DNA of 64,000 bases from Bifidobacterium thermophilum (GTDB taxonomy: Bacteria > Actinomycetota > Actinomycetes > Actinomycetales > Bifidobacteriaceae). Within the stretch, counting starts at the first letter, position 1; the number at the start of each line of letters is the position of its first letter. Below are positions 56,413 through 64,000 of this stretch, one piece after another. The notes beneath the pieces are model-generated. The model saw only the letters and a list, made by a program, of their open reading frames with translations. It searched no databases and was not told where the DNA came from. The stretch spans positions 157,311 through 221,310 of the forward strand of contig JGZV01000005.1 in the NCBI GenBank assembly GCA_000741495.1, given 5' to 3'. A program made the translations under genes and the position numbers.

Positions 56413-56542
56413 TCCGCGTCGGCAGAGGCTTGCACGTGGCGGATTTCCGTGCCGAAAACGGGACTTTGCGCTGCGGAATCCATCGCAAAGTGAAAACTTC
56501 CATCCCATCCTGGGAGATCTCGCGAGAGTCGGCTACTGGCTA

Positions 56543-56572
56543 GTGAACTCCCGGTTTTTCGTGGGAGTTCAC
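56543..56572. repeat. Inverted repeat GTGAACTCCC/GGGAGTTCAC
   Basis: Ten perfect pairs around a ten-base T-rich loop. Shares its core with the copy at 56688. Confidence 0.85.
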
Positions 56573-56687
56573 CGCGGATGGGCGAATCTGGCGGTTTTCT
56601 CCCCAAAACAGTTCCGGCGGCGATTTTCCGGAACCGCGGATTTCCAACGTTCCTGTTGGGAGATTATCTGCCGGGGCACCGGATTGC

Positions 56688-56720
56688 GCTAAACTCCCAC
56701 GTCCCGCGCGGGAGTTTAGC
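56688..56720. repeat. Inverted repeat GCTAAACTCCC/GGGAGTTTAGC
   Basis: Eleven perfect pairs around an eleven-base GC-rich loop. Arms match the 56543 copy over AACTCCC/GGGAGTT, while the outer bases co-vary, so the fold rather than the sequence is kept. Confidence 0.85.
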
Positions 56721-56780
56721 CGCGAAACGCAGGATTCGTCGAGTTCTCCCGCAAGAACTTCCTTGGCAGGGCAGGCGCCG

Positions 56781-57695
56781 TCACATCAAGCCGAGTCGGC
56801 TGAACGCGTGAGCGAACCCGTCATCCTCCACACTGTCGGTGACCATGTCCGCCGCCTGCTTGATCTCCTCAATCCCGTTGCCCATCGCGACGCTGGTGCC
56901 GGCTGCGAGAATCATCGCCATGTCGTTGCCTCCGTCGCCGAGCGCGATGGTGTCCTCGATGCGATACCCGAGCGTGCGTGCGACCTGTGCCACGGCGGTG
57001 CCCTTGTCGGCGCCGGGAATCAGCAGTTCCCCATGATTGTCTGAAATCTTGCCGTACGTGCCCGGTACGGCGGTAAACCACCGGCTGAGCGCCTTGCACG
57101 TGTCCTCGAACGACGTCGGATTGCCACGATCGGCGAAATACGAGCCTTTGCTCGCCCTGATGGATGCGCCGAGGCTCTGCCCGTGCGTGTCGAGATCCTC
57201 GATGACATGCCAGCGGGACGCGAACTGCGGATCCTTCCACGCGGATCCTTTCGCCTGCAGATACTGCATGTACCCGCGCGACACGTACATGCCGTCCGGC
57301 CCCTGCCACTGGTAGTTGCGGATGTCGTGCTCCCGGAAGTACTCGGTCGCTGCATCGATGGCTTCGGGGCCGATTAGATGCTCGAACAGTGTGCGGCCGT
57401 TGATATCCGCGCGGGCGCCGGCGACCGAGACCACGCCATCGAAGCCGAGGTCGAGGATGCTCTGCTCGATTTTCATGAGCGACCTGCCGGTGCAGATGAA
57501 CAGCAGATGCCCATTGCGCTGGGCCTGCCGGCACGCGTCAATGGCCGATTGTGGCACGTGATGGTGCTCGTCGGCCAGCGTGCCATCGATATCGATGAAC
57601 ACGAGCTTGCTGCCGGCGGGCGCATGCGGTCCGTGAATCGCCGGTCGGCAATCCTGTGATGCATCGTTGTCGTTCATGCCATTCATATCACTCAT
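56781..57695 (-). CDS. HAD-family (Cof-type) sugar phosphatase
   Basis: 304-residue haloacid-dehalogenase-like hydrolase. Motif I is FIDIDGTLAD (about residues 33-42, aspartate nucleophile), motif II ICTGRS, and motif III/IV IALGDGGNDMAMI. A type IIB cap (about 110-215) is typical of Cof phosphatases acting on sugar phosphates or flavin precursors. The hydrophilic 25-residue leader may be partly untranslated; alternative ATGs at 57683 and 57674 exist. It is convergent with the YdbT-like gene. Confidence 0.9.
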   Translation of the reverse strand: MSDMNGMNDNDASQDCRPAIHGPHAPAGSKLVFIDIDGTLADEHHHVPQSAIDACRQAQRNGHLLFICTGRSLMKIEQSILDLGFDGVVSVAGARADINGRTLFEHLIGPEAIDAATEYFREHDIRNYQWQGPDGMYVSRGYMQYLQAKGSAWKDPQFASRWHVIEDLDTHGQSLGASIRASKGSYFADRGNPTSFEDTCKALSRWFTAVPGTYGKISDNHGELLIPGADKGTAVAQVARTLGYRIEDTIALGDGGNDMAMILAAGTSVAMGNGIEEIKQAADMVTDSVEDDGFAHAFSRLGLM

Positions 57696-58183
57696 ACCGT
57701 CACCGTACCGCCGGCCACGGTCAGTGTCCCGGTGGTGTCATGCGCTCGTATCCGGGGCACCGTTCCGGTGCCGGGCATACCATCCGGCATCACGATGAAC
57801 CGCGGACCGCCTGCAGGCGCGTCCGCGGTTTTCTTTTCCGCGGCGCGTGCCGTGACGATCGCGGTCGCGGCAGCGGCGCGCTTTTCGGCGCGCCGGGCCT
57901 TCTCGCGGGCGTCCGTCTCGATGGCCTTCTCGAGCTCCTCCTTGGTGGGGGCGGCCCCCATGGAGATCATGATGGTGTCGTCGGTCAGGTCGTCGAGGGA
58001 CACGCCGAGGAAGGCGGCTGCCTTGACCATGTCGGCCAGGGACCATGTGGTCTTGCCCGTCATCTTCATGGAGACGGCGGATGTCTGCAGTCCCATGAAG
58101 TCGGCCAGCTCGCGCTGGGAACGGTGCTGCGCCGTGAGGCGCTGGCGGATGTTGAAGGCGACGGATAACGCGGCGGACGTCAT
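57692..58183 (-). CDS. XRE-family helix-turn-helix regulator
   Basis: 163 residues from the ATG at 58183. The N-terminal HTH reads RQRLTAQHRSQRELADFMGLQTSAVSMKMTGKTTWSLADMV (quoted in parts), a phage/mobile-element type XRE fold. An Ala/Glu-rich helix (about 85-125) and a basic/Gly-rich tail follow. The longer frame to 58234 reads into the pseudogene on the other strand. Ribosome site weak. It starts exactly where the pseudogene remnant begins, suggesting it came in with the rearrangement that cut that gene. Confidence 0.72.
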   Translation of the reverse strand: MTSAALSVAFNIRQRLTAQHRSQRELADFMGLQTSAVSMKMTGKTTWSLADMVKAAAFLGVSLDDLTDDTIMISMGAAPTKEELEKAIETDAREKARRAEKRAAAATAIVTARAAEKKTADAPAGGPRFIVMPDGMPGTGTVPRIRAHDTTGTLTVAGGTVTV

Positions 58184-58661
58184 CGGATACCGGGACTCCG
58201 ACGTGGCCGACGCCGATGTGCTGAAGAAGCTCAAGGACGACTACAACTGGCCGCTGACGGATCCGGATACGTGCTACGAGTATGACGAACCCGAAGACAG
58301 CAAGAACCTGGCGGCGGAATGGAATGCCGCATCGAGCAAATACCTGAGTCAGGCGCAGCTGATTGACGCGGATGCCGCCGCCGTGCGGGAATCGCACCAG
58401 AAGAAGCTCGGCAACGACGCGAGGAAACGAGTCAGCGACAAGCTCGCCACAGCCCGGCAGCTGCTCACCGACTCCGAGGGCAAGACCCAGGGCAACGAGG
58501 TGCGCCAGACGTTGACCGATCGCATCAACTAGGCGCAAGCTCTGGTGGATTCTGGTTCCTATGATCTCAACCGTCTTGAAACGATGGAGTCAGACTTGCA
58601 GGGAGCGATGGATGACGTGAACGCGAGTGTGAAGGAACGGGAGAAGAGTGAGGCGGGGTGA
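58184..58661 (+). pseudogene. Truncated secreted/coiled-coil protein remnant with internal stop
   Basis: Plus-strand coding remains: ADVIGYRDSDVADADVLKKLKDDY... continuing through a helical, charged domain to LTDRIN. There is a TAG at 58530-58532, then the same frame goes on AQALVDSGSYDLNRLETMESDLQGAM... to a TGA at 58659-58661. The TAG probably replaces CAG (Gln). The 5' half is missing; upstream sequence is the antisense of the XRE gene. The domain style (short acidic repeats, YNWPLTDPDTCYEYDEPED) looks like the C-terminal part of a surface protein. I cannot name the family. Confidence 0.6.
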
Positions 58662-58768
58662 GAGGTGGCATTGCGAGTCATCTGGTTGTCCACAAGCGAA
58701 GGGGCTGCAGCGTATGATTCTGTACACTCTTGGCTGTTGAAATCGTATTGCGGGGAGGCTGATGCGGC

Positions 58769-60172
58769 ATGAGGAAGAAGACCCAGGACGAGTTCGTCAG
58801 TGAAGTCGCGCAGTCTCTTCCGGATATCCGTGTCGAGGGCACGTATGTGAATGCGAGGACGAAGGTCGCGATTTCGTGCGTTGCGTGCGGTTACAAGTGG
58901 CAGGCCAATCCATTTGATTTGATTTATGGTCACGGGTGTCCGAGGTGCGCGGGGAAGGAGAGGAAGACTCCGGAGCGTTTCGAATCCGAGATCGCGGCGG
59001 CCAACCCTGGGATTGAACTGATCGACAGTTACAGGAACACGTCTACGAAGATGCTGGTCCGATGCCGTACTTGCCGCTTCGAATGGTTGGCAAGTCCGAG
59101 TACGCTGCGCGTCGGCATTGGTTGCCCCTCGTGCGCTGGAACGTTAAAAAAGACCCACGATGTGTTTGTCCACCAGCTTGCACAGGTGAATCCTGACATT
59201 ACCGTTCTAGGGGAGTACCGGAACAACAGGACGAAAATCCGTGTCAGGTGCGAAAGGTGCCATCATGTGTGGAGCCAGACTCCACACAACTTGCTGGATG
59301 CCCGAACCAGATGCCCGCGATGCGTCCATTCGTCCACCTCGTTCACCGAACAATACATCATTGGTTTCCTCAAACAGCTCGATGGAATCGGCAAGATTCT
59401 GGAACGGGACAGGGACGTCATCGGCATGGAGCTGGACGTGTACCTTCCCAGTCTTCGCCTTGCATTCGAGCCGGGCTCGTGGGTGTGGCACAGGAGCAAG
59501 CTTGCAACGGATGCCAGGAAGAGGTTGTTGTGTGCCGCCAAAGGCGTTCGCCTGGTGACCATCTACGATGAGGTGCCTTTGGACGAGACTCCGCAGGCAG
59601 AGAACGTGTACTGCGTCCCCTATGATTTCAAGATCAACAGGGATCGCAGGGGGTTGCAGGATTTGCTCATCTCGGTGACATCTACCGCGGCAGGTGTTGA
59701 TTTCCGCGGTTCGGTGGACTGGCAAGCGGTTGAGGATTATGCGTATGCGCATTCCGTGTGTGGGAATACTGATGAATTCGCTGCAAAGCTGGCGAAGCGT
59801 AGTCCCAAAATCGCCGTGATTGGGGAATACAGGGGTTCCAATCAGAGAATCCAGGTTCGATGCAAGGTCTGTGGATTCGAGTGGTCGTCTCGGGCGGACA
59901 CGCTTCTTGAAGGGAACAGCGCGTGCCGGAAATGCGGCCAGCGGAGCTCGGCAAAGAAACATCTGAAATCGCCAGAGGAATTCGCGAGGGAAGTGGCGGA
60001 GGAGAATCCTACGGTCGAGCTCACGGGGCGTTATCGGAAGGCGTCGGAGCGAATCGGTGCCCGGTGTAGGCTGTGCGGTTACGAGTGGTCTCCCGTAGCC
60101 GGCTCTCTTGTGGGGAAGCATCGCTCCGCTTGCCCTAGTTGCTGGGGTGGGAAGAGGAAGCCGAAGTGCTAG
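58769..60172 (+). CDS. Zinc-repeat protein with embedded Vsr-like nuclease region
   Basis: 467 residues, start behind GGGGAGG. Five repeated zinc-binding modules of about 60 residues have paired cysteines at 37/40-57/60, 99/102-119/122, 161/164-182/185, 365/368-386/389 and 433/436-455/458. Each is preceded by a helix and an INPxIxVxGEYxNxxTKIxVRC-like strand (DUF723-type). Between modules three and four lies FTEQYIIGFL (Glu 194), GMELDVYLPSLRLAFEPGSW (E221, D223, E234) and ARKRLLCAAKGVRLVTIYDE, the pattern of Vsr/PD-(D/E)XK-like nucleases. No signal peptide. It is upstream of the methyltransferase, likely part of a defence or mobile module. Confidence 0.7.
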   Translation: MRKKTQDEFVSEVAQSLPDIRVEGTYVNARTKVAISCVACGYKWQANPFDLIYGHGCPRCAGKERKTPERFESEIAAANPGIELIDSYRNTSTKMLVRCRTCRFEWLASPSTLRVGIGCPSCAGTLKKTHDVFVHQLAQVNPDITVLGEYRNNRTKIRVRCERCHHVWSQTPHNLLDARTRCPRCVHSSTSFTEQYIIGFLKQLDGIGKILERDRDVIGMELDVYLPSLRLAFEPGSWVWHRSKLATDARKRLLCAAKGVRLVTIYDEVPLDETPQAENVYCVPYDFKINRDRRGLQDLLISVTSTAAGVDFRGSVDWQAVEDYAYAHSVCGNTDEFAAKLAKRSPKIAVIGEYRGSNQRIQVRCKVCGFEWSSRADTLLEGNSACRKCGQRSSAKKHLKSPEEFAREVAEENPTVELTGRYRKASERIGARCRLCGYEWSPVAGSLVGKHRSACPSCWGGKRKPKC

Positions 60173-60366
60173 CGGTGCCTCATGTCGATCGGTTGCGGGG
60201 TTCCTTGCGCAGGACAACTGACAATCTCGTGGTATTTCCATGATCCAATGGGCTATCGAAGTCATTGCCGTTTTATCTCGGGGTAAATGTTCGAGGTCCC
60301 GCTACTTGTGATTTACCAGAAACTCAAGTAAAATATATCAAAAAATGACATATTCTCGAGGTCCAT

Positions 60367-62247
60367 ATGATGAAACCAAACTTCTATATGACGGATACTA
60401 GACAGTTCGGCAAATCCGGCCGCGTATCTTGGAAACCTGTGCCGTCATCAGAAAGGGCGCTTCTTGCGGCAGCACATATTCAACATGAGTGCGCGTGTGA
60501 GATGCGTCTGGCCATCCGGAACAAATATGGTTCCGTGCGCGAATATTCGCGAGAAACTGGACAAGATTATCAGCGTGTCAGTCGAATATTGAGAGGCGAG
60601 ATTCAGATGAAGATGGAGGATCTTGGAGTTGCGTCCACCTATCTCAACATTTCCGTCAAATTTGTGAATGAATATTCGCGATACTTCGATGACAATGAAA
60701 TTAAAGTTGCTGGTGCTACTCCGCTTCGTAATGCAATTGGTGCCTTTTATACTCCGCTAACCATCGCTGAATATTTGGTTCGACGAATTGTCAAGAGGGG
60801 TAACGTAAAGGTACTTGAACCATCGTTCGGGGATGGTGCCTTTTTGGAAGCTCTATCTAAATTTGGAGTGGCAAAGGAGAATATTCTCGGAGTCGAGATC
60901 GATCCAGCTGCTTGTCGCCTGGCTGAACAATATCATTTGTTGCCGCGTAAGTCGATTTACCAGATGGACTTTTTGGAATTTCCACTTTCGTATCACGTAG
61001 ATGCAATCGTAGGGAATCCGCCATATGTGCGTATTCGAGCATTGGAAGGAGAAGCGAAGAGTGCTGCTTTGGCGATGGGAAAGAAGAGCTCTCCGGTTGC
61101 TTTCGGTGAGGAATCCTCTCTATGGCTTCCATTTGCAGCAAAATGTGTCCAGCATCTCAATCTAGGCGGGAACCTTGCGCTAGTGCTTCCTTATGAAGTT
61201 ACATATGTGAAGTATGCACGTCAGCTCTGGAGATACCTAGGGGGGAACTTTCGTTCAATAGAAGTCATCAGAGTGAAGGATAGAATTTTCGGAGAATTGA
61301 TGCAGGATGTTGTCTTGCTTCTTTGCATGGAGAAAGGGGCATCAACAAATAGCATAAGTTATAGGTGCTTTGAAACGATGGATTCCTTGATGTCGAATTG
61401 CTCCTCCGCAACGGCGAATGTGAAAATCGCTGATGTGGTTTCGGGCAACCGTGCTTTCCACTGGTCGATGGTTCCTCAATCCATCCTTAGCGTTCTCCGT
61501 TCAGATAGCGTGATTCGGAGTAAAGATGAAATTGCATTTCATATCGGGTATGTGAGTGGTAATAAACGCTATTTTCATCCAACGACAGAAGAGATAGAAA
61601 GATGGGAATTGCCAAGTAGCTCGCTGCGTAAGACAGCGCTCTCAAGTCGTAGGCTGAATAACATTCACCTGTTTTCTTCGGAATCGGAATGCGAAGACTT
61701 CTTGTGGGTGCCCAGTGTGGAGCCCACCAAGCACGAGTTGGAATACATAAAGTATGGTGTAGAGACTGGCGTAAATACTTCGTATAAGTGCCGAATCCGC
61801 AAACCATGGTGGAGGGTTCCTTTGGTAGATATCCCAGAAATAATGCTTTCTGTATTTTCGAACTCGCCGAAGTTGATTATCAATGATGGTGAATGGACAT
61901 TTTCTAATAGTGTTCTCGGTGGGTATCTTCAAGAAGACGTAGATGCCAAAAGTTTCGCAGAGAGTTGGTACACCGCAATTACGCTTCTAAGCATCGAATT
62001 GGAAGTGCATTCGCTAGGTGGTGGGGTTCTGGTTGCGGTACCACGCGAAGCAAATAAGATCATGAAACTTCCGTCTAAGGGCTTCCATGAAGTAACTTTG
62101 AGGAAAATATCGGAAGCCCTTACTAATGGAGAAATTGATACAGCCTATCATGTTGGCGATTCAATGCTGGCAGAGAAATTCGGACCGGAATTTGTCGAAG
62201 ATCTCTGGGCCACAATACAACTGCTAAGACACTGGAGAATGCGTTAG
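60367..62247 (+). CDS. N6-adenine DNA methyltransferase with N-terminal helix-turn-helix
   Basis: Gamma-class adenine methyltransferase, 626 residues, clearly AT-richer than the core genome. Start 60367 behind GAGGTCC. An HTH-like segment (about residues 52-85) is followed by GAFYTP (125-130), the SAM motif LEPSFGDGAFLEAL (150-163), GVEIDP (175-180) and the catalytic NPPYVR (217-222). The C-terminal half is the target-recognition part. It overlaps by four bases the convergent endonuclease-like gene, the usual pairing of a type II system. The HTH may allow self-control of expression. Confidence 0.9.
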   Translation: MMKPNFYMTDTRQFGKSGRVSWKPVPSSERALLAAAHIQHECACEMRLAIRNKYGSVREYSRETGQDYQRVSRILRGEIQMKMEDLGVASTYLNISVKFVNEYSRYFDDNEIKVAGATPLRNAIGAFYTPLTIAEYLVRRIVKRGNVKVLEPSFGDGAFLEALSKFGVAKENILGVEIDPAACRLAEQYHLLPRKSIYQMDFLEFPLSYHVDAIVGNPPYVRIRALEGEAKSAALAMGKKSSPVAFGEESSLWLPFAAKCVQHLNLGGNLALVLPYEVTYVKYARQLWRYLGGNFRSIEVIRVKDRIFGELMQDVVLLLCMEKGASTNSISYRCFETMDSLMSNCSSATANVKIADVVSGNRAFHWSMVPQSILSVLRSDSVIRSKDEIAFHIGYVSGNKRYFHPTTEEIERWELPSSSLRKTALSSRRLNNIHLFSSESECEDFLWVPSVEPTKHELEYIKYGVETGVNTSYKCRIRKPWWRVPLVDIPEIMLSVFSNSPKLIINDGEWTFSNSVLGGYLQEDVDAKSFAESWYTAITLLSIELEVHSLGGGVLVAVPREANKIMKLPSKGFHEVTLRKISEALTNGEIDTAYHVGDSMLAEKFGPEFVEDLWATIQLLRHWRMR

Positions 62248-62960
62248 TTCTCCGGGGTCTCTACCTCATTCTCCGGGGTCTCTACCTCATCGTTTGTGAA
62301 ATAATCAGCTAACCAAATGTTTCGATTGATGAAGGTTTGGACAAGTCGAGGGACAAGAGTAGAAATTTGCATATCTATTTTTGGGACGGCACTCTTCACG
62401 ATGTCGTCCCTAATCTTTAGGTGGGGGTCCTTGAAATCGACTACCATATATGCAAATTGGTCGTATGACCCTACCTGATTTTTATAAAGTCGATCGTCTC
62501 TGTTGCTGATGCTTGCATAGAGCTTTGCCCAACGTTCGTGATCGGGTGTTTTTTGATCCGCGATGAGTTCTTGATACGGATGTAGATATACATACCCCAT
62601 AACCGTCATCGGAAATCTTTCCTGTAAGCTGATGCATTCACCGATGATATCTTGATAATAGGTGAGAGCATTTTTAGCAACTGAGCTCATCTGACTCCTC
62701 ACACCAACGGTGATTAGAGGACCATTAATTGGATCAACTACAGCGAGATCTTCATCTTTAGCTTTGTAGGAACCGAAAAGGTGGGCCTCCCGAACGACTC
62801 TGATCTTTTTTCTCTTTGCTTTGTTTGAGAGGTGTTCATTTAGATCATCTTCAACATAAGCGTGTAGTGTTTGGATGAAGTTTTGACTTCTTACCGCATT
62901 CACAGGGTCTTGCTGGTATATTTTTTGCATCTTGCGAAGGCATTGTTCGATGTCGGCCAT
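62244..62960 (-). CDS. Putative restriction endonuclease partner
   Basis: 238 residues from the ATG at 62960 behind AAAGAGG. The sequence contains a possible nuclease core: AHLFGSYKAKDEDLAVVDP (D76), then ITVGVRSQMSSVAKN, with arginine at 88 where PD-(D/E)XK enzymes have lysine and no clear second acid. Then ISLQERFPMTVMGYVYLHPY. The C-terminus has a duplicated NEVETPE, from a 21-base tandem repeat at 62247-62288. AT-rich like the methyltransferase, convergent and overlapping with it, so I take it as the cognate endonuclease by context. The family is not recognised. Confidence 0.6.
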   Translation of the reverse strand: MADIEQCLRKMQKIYQQDPVNAVRSQNFIQTLHAYVEDDLNEHLSNKAKRKKIRVVREAHLFGSYKAKDEDLAVVDPINGPLITVGVRSQMSSVAKNALTYYQDIIGECISLQERFPMTVMGYVYLHPYQELIADQKTPDHERWAKLYASISNRDDRLYKNQVGSYDQFAYMVVDFKDPHLKIRDDIVKSAVPKIDMQISTLVPRLVQTFINRNIWLADYFTNDEVETPENEVETPEN

Positions 62961-63098
62961 GTCTGCCTCTTTCACTGCTCGTCATTGTTCGTTGTTGCTC
63001 AGTTTAATTCGTCTTTTGACTTTGCAGACTTGCCTGACGGAAGCGGGGTGCGCTTGTGGAATTGTTAATTCCTGTTTGGTAGTCTGGTGGGTCGTACT

Positions 63099-63326
63099 TC
63101 ATAGTGTCTTCCTCGATCTATGGGTGGTTTTCCCGTCCCCGCCCTGGGGCGAGGGGGGACGGCAGCCAGTCGAGCCCCGCCGCAGCCGCAGGGCCCTCGT
63201 GTCCCGCCGCTGCGTCGTCGACGCGCCGCAGCCGGCCTTCGTGCACCGCCAGCGGACCCTGCCCGCCGACGTCCTTCCGTTCCTCTTCATATGGCCCCCG
63301 CACACGGGGCAGTTCGGTGAGTTCAC
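63099..63326 (-). pseudogene. IS1249-like (IS256 group) transposase N-terminal fragment
   Basis: Starts with the zinc-ribbon NSPNCPVCGGHMKRNGRTSAGRVRWRC (quoted in part) followed by CGASTTQRRDT, the N-terminus of IS1249-type transposases common in bifidobacteria. After about 45 residues the frame shifts: GLDWLPSPLAPG continues in another frame. The rest of the transposase is absent. Left by an old insertion or deletion next to the restriction-modification genes. Confidence 0.72.
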
Positions 63327-63361
63327 CCGACAATCGTCCCAACCTGTTTGTGTTCACTTAG

Positions 63362-64000
63362 ATGTGGACGGTTTCGTCACTTTTTCTGGACAGTCGTGGC
63401 GTTCATTTTGGACGGTGTGGTCGGTTGCGGAATAGGGCATCGATGCCGTCTGGTTTCCTGATAGATTCCCGGGTGCCGGTAACCGTTTTCGAGGTTCCCC
63501 GGGGGAAAAGGATCGGTGACATCGATGCCTGTGCGACAGCGTACCGGGGCAGTTGGAGGGACGGGGCATGAGCCATGCGCGGATCGCGCGCGGGCTGCAT
63601 GTGGTCCCGCACGACGGTGGCGGAGTCACGCCTCGAGGGAGGATTTCTCCCCGCGTCCGGCGGGCGGGCCGGACTCTGATCGATTCGGGGTATGCCGAAA
63701 TCGTCGAGGGGTGGTCGGCCGCTGATCCCGGGTTCCCGCGCAAGCAGCGGCATACCGTCATGCGGGTGTGGCAGCGGTTGCGCGAGCCGCGGGTTCGAGG
63801 GCTCGTATCCGTCGGTGCGGCGTTGGGTCAAGCGGTGGCGGGAGCGGCATCGCGCGGAGTCGGAGGGGGTACGCGCGGCTCGCGTGGGCGCCCGGTGGCC
63901 GCGCAGGCTGGTTTCCGGCCAGGCGCGCGCGTCGATCGCGGGCGTGGAGCGTGTGGTGCATTTCCCGGTGGTCTCGTATCCGTATCCGGACATGCGGTAT
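63362..64000 (+). mobile_element. Left end of a degenerate IS21-family element
   Basis: Begins near TGTGGACGGTTTCGTCAC and has internal repeats TTTTCTGGACAGT and TTTTGGACGGT, the multiple-end repeats of IS21-type elements. The istA gene follows and runs off the window edge. It sits immediately upstream of the IS1249 fragment, as if inserted beside it. Confidence 0.65.
63569..64000 (+). pseudogene. istA: istA-like IS21 transposase, multiple frameshifts (partial)
   Basis: The coding trace hops between frames: MSHARIARGLHV, then SRTTVAES, ASREDFSPRPAG, GRTLIDSGYAEIVEGW...FPRKQRHTVMRVWQRL. Then GFEGSYPSVRRWVKRWRERHRAESEG, YARLAWAPG and QARASIAGVERVVHF..VVSYPYPDMRY follow. Together these spell an IS21 IstA protein up to the DDE region, but at least four small indels break it. 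It is a dead copy, or poorly resolved sequence, and is cut by the window end. Confidence 0.7.

Larger units (their letters stand above)
56413..56780. other. Convergent gap with two matching hairpins
   Basis: 368 bases between the YdbT-like and HAD genes, no supported gene. Two strong inverted repeats share the core ACTCCC/GGGAGT (listed separately). A smaller TCTCGCGAGA palindrome is at about 56518-56527. Similar TGGGAGAT pieces occur near 56508 and 56657, suggesting old duplications. Confidence 0.55.

Noticed and set aside
57738..58538. Long frames on both strands around the XRE gene
   Set aside because: Antisense shadows; only the XRE frame and the 58184-58661 remnant show domain-like sequence.

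Overview
The window looks like the chromosome of a Bifidobacterium or a very close relative. It is high-GC actinobacterial DNA with a compact gene layout. It has a split aspartokinase (separate catalytic and ACT-domain genes), a DUF4244 pilin-like Tad gene, a small SRP RNA, and the rpsF-ssb-rpsR-rplI order. I assign it at genus level from protein character and context only; the species cannot be read from the sequence.

Layout. 0-2.7 kb: distal part of a Tad (type IVb pilus) cluster, with tadB-like, tadC-like, DUF4244 pilin, tadE-like and Rv3654c-like genes. 2.7-12.3 kb: housekeeping genes dnaX, recR, split aspartokinase, asd, prs, rpsF-ssb-rpsR-rplI. 12.6-19.3 kb: a cell-envelope block. It holds a NodB-type deacetylase (split frame), the SRP RNA, a secreted SH3-like protein (split frame), a lipoprotein (split frame), and a MacAB-like exporter (periplasmic-type adaptor, ATPase, permease). 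19.4-25.9 kb: PAP2 phosphatase, topA-tmk-holB. 26.1-29.5 kb: LacI regulator, ptsH, and divergent ptsI. 29.8-40.1 kb: PEBP-like protein, C69 dipeptidase, formate-THF ligase, MIF-like tautomerase, GtrA protein, MFS permease, histidine phosphatase, unknown gene, gltX. 40.3-40.5 kb: tRNA-Glu(CTC) and tRNA-Gln(CTG). 40.7-46.7 kb: metallophosphoesterase, an IclR regulator divergent from leuCD, a repeat-rich gap, DUF1801. 46.8-57.7 kb: DHODH-like, HNH/excalibur lipoprotein, murA, zinc-ribbon/PASTA membrane protein, two bPH2 membrane proteins, HAD phosphatase.

From 57.7 kb to the end the window is accessory. It contains an XRE regulator, a truncated pseudogene, a protein with five zinc-binding modules around a Vsr-like nuclease region, a clearly AT-richer restriction-modification pair (HTH-fused N6-adenine methyltransferase and a convergent putative endonuclease), and broken IS1249-like and IS21-like elements.

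Two themes stand out. (1) Several reading frames, and one tRNA acceptor stem, are broken by what looks like one extra base in a short homopolymer (G6, A7, C6, C6, G6). Three lie in adjacent surface-protein genes at 13.4-15.0 kb. This is either localised phase variation or decay, or assembly indels; the pattern across the window makes error a serious alternative. (2) The 58.7-63.0 kb island joins an unusual modular nuclease to a restriction-modification system and is the best place to look for a new defence arrangement.
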